From JAGVSZ01 sp963716855 (GTDB taxonomy: Bacteria; Pseudomonadota; Gammaproteobacteria; Burkholderiales; SG8-39), in contig CAVQUV010000004.1 in assembly GCA_963716855.1 (NCBI GenBank), forward strand, positions 127,843 to 191,842: a stretch of DNA of 64,000 nucleotides, read 5' to 3'. This document shows positions 1 to 8,162 of the stretch, one piece after another (position 1 is the stretch's first letter; each line of letters opens with the position of its first letter). Below the pieces are notes generated by a model that searched no databases, was not told the origin of the DNA, and was given only the letters and a program-made list of their open reading frames with translations. The translations under genes and the position numbers were made by a program.

Positions 1-206
1 CCCGGCATCCGAAACTAGAGCGACCAACCTAAGCGAAATCAACCGATTAGTCGCGGGATGCGGTGTGACGTTTCGGATAGTGAGGCAGCGCGCTGCTGCA
101 TTGCTCTAAGTCGATGACGCGGCGCGGGAACGGGTTCGACCGGACAGCGCCGCAAGATCACGATGCTAGAATCGCGCGCTTTCGCGCCGCCTCGCACCCA
201 CCGCCG
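1..206. other. Window edge, no gene recognised
   Basis: I see no convincing coding sequence here. A TAGAAT hexamer at 167-172, followed directly by a GC-rich run, could be the -10 element for the membrane protein gene that starts at 207. No good -35 element is visible. Confidence 0.3.
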
Positions 207-752
207 ATGACGCCGACGACCGCAGCACCCGTACGACTCCGCCCCGTCCCCGCGTTGATCTTCGCGGCCCGCTGGCTGCAGCTGCCGCTCTACCTCGGGC
301 TGATCCTCGCGATGGGGATCTACGTCGTGCAGTTCTGGAAGGAGATGATGCACCTCCTGCAGATCGTCGCGGCCAAGGACATCAGCGAAACCGAGATCAT
401 GCTGGGCGTGCTCGGGCTGATCGACGTGGTGATGATCGCGAACCTGCTCATCATGGTGATCATCGGCGGCTACGAGACGTTCGTGTCGCGGATGTACATC
501 GAAGGCCACCCGGATCAGCCGGAGTGGCTGTCGCACGTGAACGCCTCGGTGCTGAAGGTCAAGCTCGCGACCGCGATCATCGGCATCTCGTCGATTCACC
601 TGCTCAAGACCTTCATCAACGCCGGGCAGATCGAGGAGAAGCAGATGATGTGGCAGGTCATCATCCACCTCGCGTTCCTCGTCTCGGCGCTCGCGATCGC
701 CGGCGCCGACCGGGTGCTCGGCGTGCGCTACCACGAAGAGCCGCGCGACTAG
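207..752 (+). CDS. YqhA/UPF0114 family inner-membrane protein
   Basis: This is a 181-residue hydrophobic protein with about four membrane segments (roughly residues 25-45, 65-90, 117-135 and 149-166). The central stretch with IGGYETFVSRM and the conserved loop before SVLKVKLATAIIGISSIHLLK are typical of the YqhA/UPF0114 (TIGR00645) family, whose function is unknown. The ATG at 207 gives the usual family length; an in-frame ATG at 114 would add an arginine-rich leader with no family resemblance. The gene reads toward the sugar dehydrogenase 12 bp downstream, so the two may be co-transcribed. Confidence 0.8.
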   Translation: MTPTTAAPVRLRPVPALIFAARWLQLPLYLGLILAMGIYVVQFWKEMMHLLQIVAAKDISETEIMLGVLGLIDVVMIANLLIMVIIGGYETFVSRMYIEGHPDQPEWLSHVNASVLKVKLATAIIGISSIHLLKTFINAGQIEEKQMMWQVIIHLAFLVSALAIAGADRVLGVRYHEEPRD

Positions 753-764
753 CGCGTCAGTCCC

Positions 765-1898
765 ATGCTCCGGCAGCCGCTCGCGCGCGCAACCTTCGGC
801 GCGGCCGCGTGCGCACTCGCGCTGGCGGCCGGCGCGCAGACGATCCGCACCGAGGAGCACACGCTGCGCGCGGTCACGGTCGTCGCCGGCCTCGCTCACC
901 CGTGGAGCGTCGCGTTCCTGCCCGATGGCCGGATGCTCGTCACCGAGCGCCCCGGTCGTCTGCGCCTCGTCGGAAGCGACGGGAAACTCGCCCCGCGTCC
1001 GATCGACGGCCTCCCGGCGAACCTCGCCGAGCACGGCCAGGGCGGTCTGCTCGACGTCGCGCTGCATCCCCGCTTCGCCGAGAACGGTTGGGTGTACCTG
1101 TCGTACGCCGCGCGCGACGGATCCGGGGTGGGTACCGAAGTCGCGCGCGGGAAGCTTGCAGGGGACCGCCTGACGGAGGTGCAGACGCTCTTCCGCATGC
1201 AGCCGAAATCCGGCGGCGGGCGCCACTTCGGGTCCCGCCTGGTGTTCGACCGCGACGGCTATCTCTTCATCACGCTCGGCGACCGCGGCGAGCAGGACCG
1301 CGCGCAGCGTCTCGACGACCACGCCGGCAAGATCGTGCGGCTGCACGACGATGGCCGCGTCCCCGCGGACAACCCGTTCGTGCAGCGCGCAGGCGCAAAG
1401 CCGGAGATCTGGTCCCTCGGCAACCGCAACGTGCAGGGCGCCGCGCTGCAACCGCGCACCGGCGCGCTGTGGGCGCACGAGCACGGACCGCAGGGCGGCG
1501 ACGAGGTCAACCTGATCCGGGCCGGGGTCAACTATGGCTGGCCGGTCATCACCTATGGCGCGAACTACGGCACCGGCACGAAGATCGGCGAGGGCACCGC
1601 GAAGCCGGGCATGGCCCAGCCGATCCTCTACTGGGTCCCGTCGATTGCGCCATCGGGCATGGCGTTCTACGACGGCGAGCGCTTTCCGCGCTGGAAGGGC
1701 GATCTTTTCGTCGGCGCGCTGCGCGACGAGATGCTGGTGCGCCTGAAGCTCGACGGCGAGAAGGTGATCAAGGAGGAGCGGATGCTGAAGGGCACGTTTG
1801 GCCGCATCCGCGACGTGCGCGCCGGCCCCGACGGGCTGCTCTATCTGCTGACGGACGAGTCGGACGGCAAGCTGATCCGGCTCGAGCCCGCCGGCTAG
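765..1898 (+). CDS. PQQ-dependent soluble aldose sugar dehydrogenase (YliI/GSDH family), periplasmic
   Basis: This 377-residue protein has a signal peptide (about residues 1-24, ending AAGAQ) and a six-bladed beta-propeller GSDH domain. Family marks are LAHPWSVAFLPDG near the N-terminus, the HGQGGLLDVALHP stretch, GDRGEQDRAQ, SLGNRNVQG and the ExGPQGGDEVNL segment that lies by the PQQ/calcium site in relatives. It should oxidise aldose sugars in the periplasm and pass electrons to the respiratory chain. No PQQ synthesis genes are in the window, so the cofactor would be made elsewhere or taken up. Confidence 0.88.
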   Translation: MLRQPLARATFGAAACALALAAGAQTIRTEEHTLRAVTVVAGLAHPWSVAFLPDGRMLVTERPGRLRLVGSDGKLAPRPIDGLPANLAEHGQGGLLDVALHPRFAENGWVYLSYAARDGSGVGTEVARGKLAGDRLTEVQTLFRMQPKSGGGRHFGSRLVFDRDGYLFITLGDRGEQDRAQRLDDHAGKIVRLHDDGRVPADNPFVQRAGAKPEIWSLGNRNVQGAALQPRTGALWAHEHGPQGGDEVNLIRAGVNYGWPVITYGANYGTGTKIGEGTAKPGMAQPILYWVPSIAPSGMAFYDGERFPRWKGDLFVGALRDEMLVRLKLDGEKVIKEERMLKGTFGRIRDVRAGPDGLLYLLTDESDGKLIRLEPAG

Positions 1899-2591
1899 TC
1901 AGTTAACCCGCTTCCCGTCCTCGAAGCGCTCCGCCGGCTTCTCGCCCTCGAACAGCCGCGCCGGATAGAAGGCCCGGAAGTCCGCGGCGACTTTCTCGAA
2001 CGGGAAGTCGGACCAGCAGCCGTGGTCCTTGACGTACTCCATGTGGCGCCGGTCGCGCGCGTCGTACTCCTGGAAGACCGCATCGCCACGGCCGTCGAAC
2101 TCGGTGGGGCGCACATGGAAGCGCTCGCACAATTCAATGTTGAACGCGGGCGCGGCCTTCACCCACCGGCCCTCGAGACAGAGCACCGCGTACCCGTGAT
2201 GCATGAAGTAGGTGCTGCCCATCCAGGCTTTCAGCTTGTCGGTCGTCAGGTGATTGACCACGTCGGACAGCCCGATGGCCGCCGGGATCCCGACCGCGCG
2301 TGCGCTCGCGGCGAGCAGGATCGCCTTCGGGATGCAGTAGGCGGCGCGCGCCGCGAACACGTGGCTGGCGACGTAGTCGTCGGGTTCCAGCGTCATCGAA
2401 AACGGGTCGTAGCGCCAGCGGTCGCGCACCGCGTAGAAGAGCTTTACCGCTTTCGCGATCGCGTCAGTCTCGTTCGCGACGGCATCGCGCGCGAACGCCC
2501 GCAGCACCGGCGCCTCGTGGTCGAGGAAGCGCGTCGCCGCGAGATACTCGGGTCCGGCTATCGGGCGCTCTGTCGGGGGCGTGTGGATCAT
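1899..2591 (-). CDS. Transglutaminase-like domain protein
   Basis: This is a 230-residue cytoplasmic protein. The core shows the transglutaminase/protease-like triad pattern: a Cys in AAYCIPKAILLAASARAVGIPA (near residue 86), a His in MHHGYAVLCLEGRWVKAAPAFN (near 131) and an acidic or amide residue after it. Family members act as peptidases or amidases, or have no known reaction; no substrate can be assigned. It ends one base after the convergent sugar dehydrogenase gene. Confidence 0.75.
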   Translation of the reverse strand: MIHTPPTERPIAGPEYLAATRFLDHEAPVLRAFARDAVANETDAIAKAVKLFYAVRDRWRYDPFSMTLEPDDYVASHVFAARAAYCIPKAILLAASARAVGIPAAIGLSDVVNHLTTDKLKAWMGSTYFMHHGYAVLCLEGRWVKAAPAFNIELCERFHVRPTEFDGRGDAVFQEYDARDRRHMEYVKDHGCWSDFPFEKVAADFRAFYPARLFEGEKPAERFEDGKRVN

Positions 2592-2605
2592 CTCGTGTGC
2601 TTCCG

Positions 2606-3187
2606 CTACCGCAGGCCGTCCAGGCCCTTGGCCTCGGCGGCCCTGAGTCCGCCCAAGCGTGCGTTCATCCGCCCGCGCGTCGCCATGACGCAGATCACGA
2701 CAATCTCGCCCGGGAACGGCGCGTCGGGTACGGTCACTTCCATGGTGTCATAGTTGTCCCGGACGTAGAGCGCGTCCTTGTGCGCGATCGGAATGTCGAT
2801 CGTCGCGCCGAGGTGGCCGCGCTTCACGTTCGAGGGCACCCACGCCTTGCCGCCCACCAGCGCACGGAACGCGTCGCCGAACGCATTGGTGATGAGCGCG
2901 ACGCCGTGCTCGGGCGCACCGTCCACGCCCACGATGCAGCCCTTGCCGAAGCTCTGCGGCTTCGCCCCGCCGAGCGCCACGACCGCGCGGCCGCCGATCA
3001 GCTCGGCGAGCGCCGTGCCCCAGGCCATCATCTCCGCGAGGTCCTCGCCGTACGCGCGCGCGAACGGGTTGCCGATCACCGCCGCGGCGGCGACCTTGCG
3101 GACCGGCGGGCCCGACGCGCGGCCCTGCTCGAGGAGGATCTCCTCGACCGCGACGAAGACCTTGCGCAGCGCGAACGGGTAGCTCAT
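2606..3187 (-). CDS. Amino acid synthesis family protein (DUF1185, AA_synth)
   Basis: This 193-residue protein matches the AA_synth/DUF1185 family by its glycine-rich blocks (VRKVAAAAVIGNPFA, GGAKPQSFGKGCIVG, HGVALITNAFGDAFR) and by its length. The family name comes from loose genetic context and the reaction is unknown. The gene lies 14 bp upstream of the transglutaminase-like gene on the same strand, so the two probably share a transcript. Confidence 0.75.
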   Translation of the reverse strand: MSYPFALRKVFVAVEEILLEQGRASGPPVRKVAAAAVIGNPFARAYGEDLAEMMAWGTALAELIGGRAVVALGGAKPQSFGKGCIVGVDGAPEHGVALITNAFGDAFRALVGGKAWVPSNVKRGHLGATIDIPIAHKDALYVRDNYDTMEVTVPDAPFPGEIVVICVMATRGRMNARLGGLRAAEAKGLDGLR

Positions 3188-3197
3188 CGCGGCGGGC

Positions 3198-3722
3198 TTA
3201 CCGCTTCCGGCCGAGCAGCGTGCCGCGGCAGCCCTTCACGCCGCACAGGCACGGCCAGCGCTTCTTCTCGCTCGGCGTATGGGGGTCTTCGAGAGTGATG
3301 TTGTAGTCGTAGCCGAGCTCCTCGCCCGGCCGGATCGTGCGGATCGCCTCGATGTAGATCCGCCCTTCCTCGTCGACGGCCTCGCAGTTCGGCTTGCAGG
3401 AATGGTTGATCCACCGCGCGGCGTTGCCACGCTGCGCGGCGTCGATGACCATGTCGTTGTCGATCTCGAACAGGAAGGTGTGCGTCGGCCCGCCGCCCTC
3501 GTCGGGATACAACTCGGTGGCGAGCTCGTAGGTGATGCGCCGGCCCCGATACTCCAGAATGCGCGTGCCCTTCGGGATCGCGCGCGCCGCGAAGACGCCG
3601 CGCCCGTGGATCTTCGATTGCCTGACGACGTACGGCGACCCGCGGCCGTTCGCTTTCCGGATGGAGTGGCCGTTGAGCTTCCCGCCCCGGCCGTTCGCCT
3701 TCGCCTGCTGCTTCCGCGCCAT
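3198..3722 (-). CDS. SET-domain protein-lysine methyltransferase
   Basis: This 174-residue protein has a basic N-terminal tail (KANGRGG-type repeats, residues 1-30) followed by a SET domain. The SAM/substrate motif NHSCKPN lies at residues 106-112 and the catalytic tyrosine motif GYDYN at 137-141. A post-SET zinc cluster with CxC and a final CRG is at 158-166. Bacterial SET proteins of this size methylate lysines on unknown targets, possibly nucleoid proteins or ribosomal proteins. The gene ends 11 bp before the DUF1185 gene. Confidence 0.85.
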   Translation of the reverse strand: MARKQQAKANGRGGKLNGHSIRKANGRGSPYVVRQSKIHGRGVFAARAIPKGTRILEYRGRRITYELATELYPDEGGGPTHTFLFEIDNDMVIDAAQRGNAARWINHSCKPNCEAVDEEGRIYIEAIRTIRPGEELGYDYNITLEDPHTPSEKKRWPCLCGVKGCRGTLLGRKR

Positions 3723-3794
3723 TGCCTTGCGTCCCGCGTGAATCGAGGCGCGGATTTTACGCGAACGCGCTCGAGCGGCGCAGGATCGAGGCGG

Positions 3795-3941
3795 CTACTC
3801 GCCGATGTACTGGGGGAACCCGGCGTCCTCGAGCCGGCGCTTCTGCGCCTCGTCCTCCTCGATCCACTTGAGGGCCTGGCCGGACGCGGACGCGGCGGCG
3901 CAGGCGACGAGCCCGCCGGCGGCGACCGCAAGGAGCAGCAC
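3795..3941 (-). CDS. Small lipoprotein, paralog 1 of 4 (C-terminal AGFPQY family)
   Basis: From a GTG at 3941 this encodes about 48 residues: a hydrophobic signal, a lipobox-like GGLVAC, then a short helix ending RLEDAGFPQYIGE. It is the most diverged of four tandem paralogs and lacks the SDPRYKEG segment directly after the cysteine. The start is uncertain, because the reading frame is open back to the stop of the next paralog and no ATG is present. Confidence 0.5.
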   Translation of the reverse strand: MLLLAVAAGGLVACAAASASGQALKWIEEDEAQKRRLEDAGFPQYIGE

Positions 3942-3982
3942 GCTTGCGAGCCGTGCGGCCCGCGGGCGAGCCAGGCGGCGCT

Positions 3983-4147
3983 TCAGAACCAGTTGTACTG
4001 CGGGAAGCCAGCGTCGTTGAGACGCTTCTTCTCCTGCTCGTTCCACAGCACCCAGTCGAGACCCTCCTTGTAACGCGGGTCCGAGGCGCAGCCCGCGAGA
4101 CCGGCGGCGAGGAGGGCCAGAATTACGAGTTTCTTGAGGGAGTGCAT
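3983..4147 (-). CDS. Small lipoprotein, paralog 2 of 4
   Basis: This encodes a 54-residue protein: signal peptide, lipobox LAGC, then ASDPRYKEG, a charged amphipathic helix (WVLWNEQEKKRLNDAGF) and PQYNWF at the end. It is probably an outer-membrane or periplasm-anchored lipoprotein. The function is unknown. It is almost identical in layout to the genes on either side, which points to local tandem duplication. Confidence 0.72.
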   Translation of the reverse strand: MHSLKKLVILALLAAGLAGCASDPRYKEGLDWVLWNEQEKKRLNDAGFPQYNWF

Positions 4148-4183
4148 CGGTTCGGTTCTCCAGGGGCACCGGCGCGAGGCCGA

Positions 4184-4366
4184 TCAGTCGTGGTTGTATT
4201 GCGGGAAGCCGGCGGCCTGGAGCCGGTGCCTCTCGGCCTCCTGCCATTGCACCCACGCAATGCCCTCCTTATAGCGCGGGTCCGAGGCGCAGCCGCTGAG
4301 CAGGCTGAGGACGACGATTGCCAGGACAGTCTTGAGGGTCGTGGACGAGAACGGGCGGGGTTTCAT
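4184..4366 (-). CDS. Small lipoprotein, paralog 3 of 4
   Basis: This encodes a 60-residue protein starting MKPRPFSS, with a signal peptide and lipobox LLSGC, then ASDPRYKEG, a helix (WVQWQEAERHRLQAAGF) and PQYNHD. The ATG at 4366 gives a normal short signal peptide; upstream in-frame starts only add an unrelated leader. It is a paralog of its neighbours, in the same orientation. Confidence 0.72.
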   Translation of the reverse strand: MKPRPFSSTTLKTVLAIVVLSLLSGCASDPRYKEGIAWVQWQEAERHRLQAAGFPQYNHD

Positions 4367-4494
4367 CTCGGGGCTCCTATTCGGGGCGGTGCGCGACACG
4401 ACACCCAGTGAACAAAGGTGCCGCACGGGCTATTCCATACGCGATCGGCCCGTCCCCGGATGCACCGCGCCGCGCGTCGTGAGGCGCAGGGGCC

Positions 4495-4665
4495 TCAGCG
4501 TTCGCCCCCGCCCGTGTACTGGGGAAACCCCTCCGCCTCCAGGCGTCTTTTCTGCTCCTCGTTCGACTGGACCCACTCGAGCCCCTGCCTGTAGCGGGGA
4601 TCGCTGGTGCAGCCCGCCGCCAGCGCGAGCCCCAGCACCAGGCAGGCGAGGCCTGGAGCGCTCAT
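4495..4665 (-). CDS. Small lipoprotein, paralog 4 of 4
   Basis: This encodes a 56-residue protein with signal peptide and lipobox LAAGC, followed by TSDPRYRQG, a charged helix (WVQSNEEQKRRLEAEGF) and PQYTGGGER. It is the copy nearest to glcG and ends the tandem family. The spacing between copies is irregular (40-130 bp), so each copy may have its own expression signals. Confidence 0.72.
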   Translation of the reverse strand: MSAPGLACLVLGLALAAGCTSDPRYRQGLEWVQSNEEQKRRLEAEGFPQYTGGGER

Positions 4666-4668
4666 GCC

Positions 4669-5073
4669 CTACTCCTTCAGGACCGCGTCGATGCCGGCTT
4701 GGGCGATCTGCTCGTCTTCGTGGGACTGCACGCCGGAAACGCCGACCGCCCCCACGCACTCGCCTTCGACCTTGATCGGAACGCCGCCCTGCACCGGCAG
4801 CACCGGCATCTTGAGCATGCCAAGCCGCCCGTCCTTCACGCGCTGCTCCCAGGCACCGCTCGGGCGGCGGGACACCGCAGCGGTGCGGGCCTTCTCGACG
4901 GCTATCTGCGCGTTGGCGGGCGTCGCGCCGTCCATCCGCTCGAAGCCGAGCAGGTGGCCGCCGTCGTCCACGATGGCGATCGCGACGATCCAGTTGTGCC
5001 GGATCGCCTCCGCCTCGGCGGCCGCGGCGATCTTCTTCACGTCGGCGAGCGTCAGGGCGGGCCGGGTGCGCAT
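4669..5073 (-). CDS. glcG: GlcG/HbpS family heme-degrading or heme-binding-like protein
   Basis: This is a 134-residue cytoplasmic protein of the GlcG/HbpS/PduO-C fold. Family marks are LTLADVKKIAAAAEAEA, AIVDDGGHLLGFERMDGA, and the glycine-rich C-terminal stretch QGGVPIKVEGECVGAVGVSG. Members bind heme or corrinoid or are of unknown role; the symbol follows the glycolate-operon member. Its ATG overlaps the stop codon of prpE (ATGA type), so it is translationally coupled to propionate activation. Confidence 0.78.
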   Translation of the reverse strand: MRTRPALTLADVKKIAAAAEAEAIRHNWIVAIAIVDDGGHLLGFERMDGATPANAQIAVEKARTAAVSRRPSGAWEQRVKDGRLGMLKMPVLPVQGGVPIKVEGECVGAVGVSGVQSHEDEQIAQAGIDAVLKE

Positions 5074-6977
5074 CACTTTGCCCCGATCGCTGCGCGGATC
5101 TGCTCGAGCGCGGTCGGGTCCTCGATGGTCGTCAGGTCGCCCGGGTCGCGTCCCTCCGCGAGGGCCTGGATCGAGCGGCGCAGCAGCTTGCCCGAGCGCG
5201 TCTTGGGAAGCGCGGACACGAAGTGAACGCGCGAGGGGCGCGCGATCGCGCCGAGCAGCCGGTCGACGGTCTGCATGACCTCCTTCTCCTGCGCCGCGCG
5301 CTGCTCGGGAGTCGCAACCTTCGCGGCGTCCTTGGCGACCGCGAAAGCAAGCGGCATCTGGCCCTTGAGCGCGTCGGCGACGCCGACCACCGCCACTTCG
5401 GCGACGTTCGGATGCGCCGACACGGCCTCCTCGATCTCGCGGGTGCCGAGCCGGTGCCCGGCCACGTTGATCACGTCGTCGGTCCGCCCGAGAATGAAGT
5501 AGTAGCCGTCCTTGTCGCGGATGCCCCAGTCGAAGGTCGAGTACACCTGCTTCGTCTTGAAGGTCGTGAAGTAGGTGCTGACGAAGCGCTCGTCGTCGCC
5601 CCACACGGTCGTCATCACGCCCGGGGGGAGCGGCGGGACGATCGCCACCACGCCCTTCTCGCCGGCGCCGCACTCGGAGGCGTCCGTCTCGCGCAGGAGC
5701 CGCAGGTCGTAGCCGTACGCCGCGAACGACGGGCTGCCGAACTTGTTCGGGGTCAACTCCACCCCGGGCGCCGCGGTGAGGATCGGCCAGCCGGTCTCGG
5801 TCTGCCAGTAGTGATCGATCACCGGCTTCTTGAGCGCCTCGGAAATCCAGACGTGGGTCGGTTCGTCGAGCGGCTCGCCCGCGAGGAACAGATACCGGAG
5901 GCTCGACAGGTCGTACTTGGTGAGGAACGCCGGGTCCTGCTTCTTCAGCACCCGGATCGCAGTCGGCGCCGAGAACATCACGCTCGCCTTGTAGTCCTGC
6001 ACGATCTTCCACCAGATCCCGGCATCGGGACGGATCGGCGTGCCCTCGTACATGATCGTCGTCATGCCGGCGATCAGCGGACCGTAGATGATGTAGGAGT
6101 GGCCCACCACCCAGCCGATATCGCTGGTGGTGAACATCGTCTCGCCGGCGTTGCCGCAGTAGATGTGCTTCATCGACGCCGCGAGCGCGACCGTGTACCC
6201 GCCGGTGTCGCGCTGCACGCCCTTCGGCTTGCCGGTCGTGCCCGACGTGTAGAGGATGTACGACGGCTCGCTCGACTCCAGCCAGGCCACCGGCACTTTC
6301 GCGTCGAGGTGCCGGCCGCGCAGCTCGGCCCAGTCGACGTCGCGACCGGCGACGAGCTTCGCGGTGGGGTCGACCCCGCGGCGGACGAGGAGCACCTTCT
6401 CGGGCTTGGATTCGGCCAGCGCGATCGCCTCGTCGAGCAGCGGCTTGTAGTGCACCGGCTTGCCGGCACGCATGCCGCCGTCCGAGGAGACGATGAGCCG
6501 CGGCCGCGCATCGTCGATGCGCGAGGCGAGGCTGTGCGCGGCGAAGCCGCCGAACACGACCGAGTGGATCGCGCCGATGCGCGCGCACGCGAGCATCGCG
6601 AACGCGGACTCCGCGATCATCGGCATGTAGATCAGCACCCGGTCGCCGCGCTTCACGCCGAGCGACTGCATCATCGCCGCGGCGCGATTCACCTCGGCGT
6701 GGAGCTCCCGGTACGTGTAGACGACGGTCTTGTCGACCTCGGTCGAGATCCAGACGAGCGCCGGCTGGTCGCCGCGCGCCGCGAGGTGCCGGTCCACCGC
6801 GTTGTGGCACAGGTTGGTCTCGCCGCCGACGAACCACTTCGCGAACGGCGGGCGCGAGTAGTCCAGAACCTGCCCGAAGGGCTTGTGCCAGTCGACGAGC
6901 TTCGCCTGCTCGCTCCAGAAGGCGTCGCGCTCCGCGAGGGAACGCGCGTGAAATGCGTGGTATTTCTCGCCAGCCAT
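5073..6977 (-). CDS. prpE: Propionate--CoA ligase (propionyl-CoA synthetase)
   Basis: This 634-residue ANL-superfamily acyl-CoA synthetase forms propionyl-CoA from propionate, ATP and CoA. The AMP-binding loop YTSGTTGKPKG lies near residue 240. The motif YWQTETGWP and the C-terminal catalytic lysine in RSGKLLRRS are all present. The N-terminal stretch LDYSRPPFAKWFVGGETNLCHNAVDRHL and the C-terminal RDPGDLTTIEDP resemble PrpE more than Acs, but acetate could also be a substrate. It sits between glcG and an acrylyl-CoA reductase gene, which fits C3 acid metabolism. Confidence 0.88.
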   Translation of the reverse strand: MAGEKYHAFHARSLAERDAFWSEQAKLVDWHKPFGQVLDYSRPPFAKWFVGGETNLCHNAVDRHLAARGDQPALVWISTEVDKTVVYTYRELHAEVNRAAAMMQSLGVKRGDRVLIYMPMIAESAFAMLACARIGAIHSVVFGGFAAHSLASRIDDARPRLIVSSDGGMRAGKPVHYKPLLDEAIALAESKPEKVLLVRRGVDPTAKLVAGRDVDWAELRGRHLDAKVPVAWLESSEPSYILYTSGTTGKPKGVQRDTGGYTVALAASMKHIYCGNAGETMFTTSDIGWVVGHSYIIYGPLIAGMTTIMYEGTPIRPDAGIWWKIVQDYKASVMFSAPTAIRVLKKQDPAFLTKYDLSSLRYLFLAGEPLDEPTHVWISEALKKPVIDHYWQTETGWPILTAAPGVELTPNKFGSPSFAAYGYDLRLLRETDASECGAGEKGVVAIVPPLPPGVMTTVWGDDERFVSTYFTTFKTKQVYSTFDWGIRDKDGYYFILGRTDDVINVAGHRLGTREIEEAVSAHPNVAEVAVVGVADALKGQMPLAFAVAKDAAKVATPEQRAAQEKEVMQTVDRLLGAIARPSRVHFVSALPKTRSGKLLRRSIQALAEGRDPGDLTTIEDPTALEQIRAAIGAK

Positions 6978-7047
6978 GATTGCTCCTTGCTCGGGCGTGC
7001 TGCTCCCGCGTGTCTCGTGTCGTTCGGATCGAACGGCCTGCGTGGCC

Positions 7048-8040
7048 TCACGCCGCCATGTCGACGACCACCCTGCCCCGCACCTTCGCGTCGATGAAAT
7101 CGCCGAACGCTCTCGGCAGGTCGGCGAACGGGATGGTGCGCGTGAGCTGCGCCAGGTGCTGCGGCCGCATGTCGGTCGCGAGCCGCTGCCAGACCCGCTG
7201 GCGCTGCGCCATCGGGCAGTTGACCGAATCGACGCCGAGCAGGCTCACGCCGCGCAGGATGAACGGCGCGACCGTGGTGTTCAGGCTCATGCCCGCGGCC
7301 AGGCCGACCGACGCGAGCGGCGCGCCGATCTGCATCGTGCTGGCGAGCCACGCGAGGATCTCGCCGCCGAGGTTGTCGACCGCCCCCGCCCACATCGTCT
7401 TGTCGAGCGGCTTGATCTTCGCGAGGTCCAGGCTGGCGCGCAGCGTCACTTCCTTGGCGCCGATGCCTTTCAGGTACTCGACCTCCTGCTCCTTGCCGGT
7501 GATCGCCACGACGTGGTGCCCGAGTCCGGCGAGGATGTCGATCGCGATCGAGCCCACGCCGCCGGTCGCGCCGGTCACCGCGACCGGTCCGTTGCCCGGC
7601 CGCAAGCCTTCGTGCTCCATGCGCGCGACCGCGAGGCCCGCGGTGAACCCGGCCGTACCGAGCGCCATCGCCTCGAAGAGGCTCATGCCCTTGGGCATCG
7701 GCACGACCCAGTCCGCCCTGACGCGCGCGTACTCGCCGTAGCCGCCGTCGTGGGCGACGCCGATGTCGTAGCTCGTGGCGATGACCGCGTCGCCCTTCTT
7801 GAAGCGCGGGTCGCTCGACTCGATCACGGTGCCCGAGAGATCGATGCCGCCCACGCACGGGAAGCGACGGATGATCCGGCCCGTGCCGGTCGCCGCCAGC
7901 GCGTCCTTGAAGTTCACGCACGAGTAGGCGACGCGGACCGTCACCTCGCCCGGGTCGAGCTCGTCGATGGACGACTGCTCGAACGCGGCGACGACCTTCT
8001 TCTCGACCTCGCGGAGCCGGTAGACCTTGAACTTGTCCAT
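7048..8040 (-). CDS. acuI: Acrylyl-CoA reductase (NADPH), AcuI/YhdH family
   Basis: This is a 330-residue zinc-free medium-chain dehydrogenase. It shows the N-terminal GroES-like part with SCVNFKDALAATG, the NADP-binding fold VTGATGGVGSIAIDIL, and PMAQRQRVWQRLA typical of YhdH/AcuI. It should reduce toxic acrylyl-CoA to propionyl-CoA, which links to PrpE 70 bp downstream on the same strand. The two probably form an operon for propionate, 3-hydroxypropionate or acrylate use. Confidence 0.87.
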   Translation of the reverse strand: MDKFKVYRLREVEKKVVAAFEQSSIDELDPGEVTVRVAYSCVNFKDALAATGTGRIIRRFPCVGGIDLSGTVIESSDPRFKKGDAVIATSYDIGVAHDGGYGEYARVRADWVVPMPKGMSLFEAMALGTAGFTAGLAVARMEHEGLRPGNGPVAVTGATGGVGSIAIDILAGLGHHVVAITGKEQEVEYLKGIGAKEVTLRASLDLAKIKPLDKTMWAGAVDNLGGEILAWLASTMQIGAPLASVGLAAGMSLNTTVAPFILRGVSLLGVDSVNCPMAQRQRVWQRLATDMRPQHLAQLTRTIPFADLPRAFGDFIDAKVRGRVVVDMAA

Positions 8041-8058
8041 TTGATTGCCTCCATAGAA

Positions 8059-8083
8059 CGCCTGACAGAATTGCCGTCAGGCG
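8059..8083. repeat. Inverted repeat, 8-bp arms
   Basis: CGCCTGAC at 8059-8066 is perfectly complementary to GTCAGGCG at 8076-8083 with a 9-base loop. It lies just upstream of acuI, between acuI and zapE, and may be part of the zapE terminator or of a regulator site for acuI. Confidence 0.5.
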
Positions 8084-8098
8084 TCTAACTTAGGGGAG

Positions 8099-8122
8099 TA
8101 TGAGGGGATGTATCCCCTCATA
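8099..8122. promoter_or_regulatory. Perfect 24-bp palindrome upstream of acuI
   Basis: The arms TATGAGGGGAT and ATCCCCTCATA are perfect 11-bp complements separated by GT. A 2-base loop suits a dimeric-regulator operator better than an RNA hairpin, though a terminator for zapE cannot be excluded. The nearest divergent or downstream target is acuI-prpE-glcG, about 60 bp away. Confidence 0.5.
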
Positions 8123-8162
8123 TCGTTAAACAATCTTATAACCCTGGCGCCTGACGCGGCGC

